Shown piece after piece: positions 62,297 through 64,000 of a stretch of DNA of 64,000 bases. Location of the stretch: positions 1 through 64,000 of the forward strand of contig NZ_DIHC01000034.1 in assembly GCF_002419965.1 (NCBI RefSeq), in the 5' to 3' direction. Positions within the stretch are counted from its first letter, which is position 1; each line of letters starts with the position of its first letter. Source of the stretch: Pseudomonas sp. UBA5706. GTDB taxonomy: Bacteria > Pseudomonadota > Gammaproteobacteria > Pseudomonadales > Pseudomonadaceae. A model generated the notes under the pieces. The model worked only from the letters and a program-made list of their open reading frames with translations, was not told the origin of the DNA and did not search any database. Both the position numbers and the translations under genes were made by a program.

Positions 62297-63780
62297 GGTT
62301 GTTGCTCCTCCAGAAGCATGCGAATGACAGGAATCAGATCAGCGGCGGCCATTCCACGTCCGCTGGCGCCACATTTTTCTCCGGCCAGTGAATGCAGCCA
62401 CACCGCCAGACAAGCCGCTTGGAACGCGGGCATATTCTGAGCCAGCAGTGCACCGATGACACCTGACAGCACGTCGCCCAAGCCGCCGGTCGCCATTGCA
62501 GGGTGGCCGTGGTCGGCCAGTGCCAGTTCACCTGCCGGGTCGGCGATCAGACTGCCGCTGCCTTTGAGTACGCAGACCGCGTTGAATTTTTTTGCCAATG
62601 CCCGGGCCGCCGCCGGGCGATCGGCCTGTACCTCTTTGGTGCTGATGCCCAGCAACCGCGCGGCCTCACCGGGGTGCGGGGTGATCACACAATCCTTGGG
62701 CAACTGCACGAAACTGGCTGCCAGCTGATTCAGCGCATCGGCGTCCCAAACCTGCGGACGCTCGGCATTGGCCGCCGCCGACAACAGGCTGCGGCCCCAG
62801 CTGTGCTGCCCCAGTCCGGGCCCAACGACCAGAACGGTTGCGGGCTCGATCAGCGCCATCAACTGATTGGCGGAGCTGATGCCAGCGGACATGACTTCAG
62901 GAAAGCGACTCAGCGCCGCGCTAATGTGCGCGGGCCGGGTTGCCAGCGTGACCATGCCCGCCCCGCAGCGCAAGGTGCTTTCGGTAGACAGCAAAGCAGC
63001 GCCGCCAAATCCGAGATCGCCGCCGATGACCAACACTCGACCGAACATGCCTTTGTGGGCAGTGCGCGGACGCGGCTTGAGCTTGGGCAGGTTAAATGTA
63101 TCCAGACGTGTAACGCTGATCGGGGTCTGCTCGACAATCGCCGGATCGGCTTGCAGATCGTCAAAAACCAGCTCTCCCACCAGGTCGGCGGCATCGCCGG
63201 TGAACAGCCCGGTTTTCAACCCGATGAAGGTGACAGTGAGGTCCGCGCGCACCGCTACGCCCAGGGTTTGCCCGGTGTCCGCGCAAAGCCCCGACGGAAT
63301 ATCAACCGACATGACCGGCAGGCCGCTGTCGTTGATCAACTCGATGGCATGGTCATAAGGAGGGCGGACTTCGTCTTTCAGACCCGTGCCCAACAAGGCA
63401 TCGATGATGATTCCGTTCAGCGTTTGCTGATGCCAGTCTTGAACATCGACCTGTTCGCGCAGCGCTTCTTGATAGGCTGCTTGCGCGTCACCGGTCAGCA
63501 CCGACCAACTGCCAACGGCGAGCACCGTCACCTGCCAACCTGCTCGCTTCGCCAGTACCGCAATCAGATAGCCATCTGCGGCGTTATTGCCATGTCCGGC
63601 CAGCACCGTCAGTTGCCGCCCGTCTGGCCAACGGCGACGTATCGCGCGCCAGGCGGCGTGGGCAGCGCGCTGCATCAATTCGAATCCCGGTGTACCTGCG
63701 GCAATCAGGCGTGCATCGAGGTCGCGCACCTGGGCTGCGCTGTACAGCGCGTCGGGAAAAGGGGGTTTGGCGTGCAACAT
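62284..63780 (-). CDS. nnr: Bifunctional NAD(P)H-hydrate repair enzyme Nnr
   Basis: A 498-residue repair enzyme. The N-terminal YjeF_N domain (about 1-220, G-H-G-N-N-A-A-D-G-Y and D-I-P-S-G-L) epimerises damaged NAD(P)HX. The C-terminal ribokinase-like domain (about 230-490, G-A-G-M-V-T-L-A-T-R-P, T-P-H-P-G-E-A-A-R-L, G-G-L-G-D-V-L-S-G-V) is the ADP-dependent dehydratase. First gene of the nnr-tsaE-amiB-mutL-miaA-hfq-hflXKC series on this strand, divergent from queG. Confidence 0.96.
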   Translation of the reverse strand: MLHAKPPFPDALYSAAQVRDLDARLIAAGTPGFELMQRAAHAAWRAIRRRWPDGRQLTVLAGHGNNAADGYLIAVLAKRAGWQVTVLAVGSWSVLTGDAQAAYQEALREQVDVQDWHQQTLNGIIIDALLGTGLKDEVRPPYDHAIELINDSGLPVMSVDIPSGLCADTGQTLGVAVRADLTVTFIGLKTGLFTGDAADLVGELVFDDLQADPAIVEQTPISVTRLDTFNLPKLKPRPRTAHKGMFGRVLVIGGDLGFGGAALLSTESTLRCGAGMVTLATRPAHISAALSRFPEVMSAGISSANQLMALIEPATVLVVGPGLGQHSWGRSLLSAAANAERPQVWDADALNQLAASFVQLPKDCVITPHPGEAARLLGISTKEVQADRPAAARALAKKFNAVCVLKGSGSLIADPAGELALADHGHPAMATGGLGDVLSGVIGALLAQNMPAFQAACLAVWLHSLAGEKCGASGRGMAAADLIPVIRMLLEEQQPCLS

Positions 63781-63842
63781 GCGTCATTAGGCTCCGATGT
63801 CTGGCAGAATTATACGCACCTGCGCCCCGGTGTCCTCCTTGC

Positions 63843-64000
63843 ATGTCCGCGATTTCTGTCGATCCATTAACCCATTCAATGCCCCTGACGGATGTCGGGT
63901 TGGCCGAGCTTGCCCTGTCCATCAAGACCTGGGGGCGCGAGCTCGGCTTCCAGCAGGTCGGCATTTCGGGGCTGGATCTGGCGGAACATGAGCAGCATCT
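63843..64000 (+). CDS. queG: Epoxyqueuosine reductase QueG, partial
   Basis: The frame is open from the ATG at 63843 past the window edge, giving 52 residues. The visible part includes I-K-T-W-G-R-E-L-G-F-Q-Q-V-G-I-S-G-L-D-L-A-E-H-E-Q-H, matching the N-terminus of QueG, the cobalamin-dependent iron-sulfur enzyme making queuosine in tRNA. The catalytic parts are beyond the window. The usual neighbour nnr is divergent, 62 bases away. No strong ribosome-binding site is seen before this ATG; an in-frame ATG at 63879 is the alternative start. Confidence 0.85.
   Translation, partial: MSAISVDPLTHSMPLTDVGLAELALSIKTWGRELGFQQVGISGLDLAEHEQH

Noticed and set aside
62503..63870. Long plus-strand open frame opposite nnr
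   Set aside because: Antisense shadow of a clear two-domain enzyme; no ribosome-binding site or recognisable domain.

Overview
This window is chromosomal DNA of a Pseudomonas. The gene order fits (desT-ureEFG; livKHMGF; pncB-nadE-azurin; rnr-rlmB-rpsF-rpsR-rplI-dnaB; nnr-tsaE-amiB-mutL-miaA-hfq-hflXKC-hisZ-purA), as do the high-GC codon use and the short dispersed palindromes. A GACGCAGAGC-type palindrome near base 50 suggests the P. syringae/fluorescens side of the genus; that placement is inference from memory of such repeats. No CRISPR array, intact insertion sequence or prophage was found.

Left part (1-13.8 kb): small transport, envelope and stress genes (AI-2E-type permease, PsiF protein, EamA transporter, a lipase without signal peptide, OsmE lipoprotein, ferritin-like protein, AsmA protein). 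Then come the fatty-acid regulator DesT without its desCB partners, and the urease accessory genes ureEFG with a HupE/UreJ permease behind a probable sigma-54 promoter. An AGE-family sugar epimerase and a YdfG-like dehydrogenase follow. Bases 13.8-14.5 kb are a gene-free AT-rich stretch with several DnaA-box-like 9-mers and a LexA-like site.

Middle part (14.5-37 kb): a complete branched-chain amino-acid ABC operon, livKHMGF, preceded by a ladder of GCAACC repeats. It is followed by the pipecolate/lysine branch (AmaA-like oxidase, AmaB-like dehydrogenase, divergent LysR regulator), NAD salvage (pncB, nadE), a DUF1338 protein resembling 2-oxoadipate dioxygenase/decarboxylase, and azurin. Next is a three-gene operon of two transglutaminase-fold proteins and a circularly permuted ATP-grasp/alpha-E fusion, a widespread system of unproven function. 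A lone Hcp of type VI secretion lies beside it.

Right part (37-64 kb): housekeeping genes, nearly all on the minus strand. They are a YgiQ radical-SAM protein, the dnaB/ribosomal-protein block, rlmB and rnr, two tandem tRNA-Leu(CAG) genes, a decayed locus next to them, a chemoreceptor, purA, hisZ, hflCKX, hfq, miaA, mutL, amiB, tsaE and nnr. The start of queG runs off the right edge.
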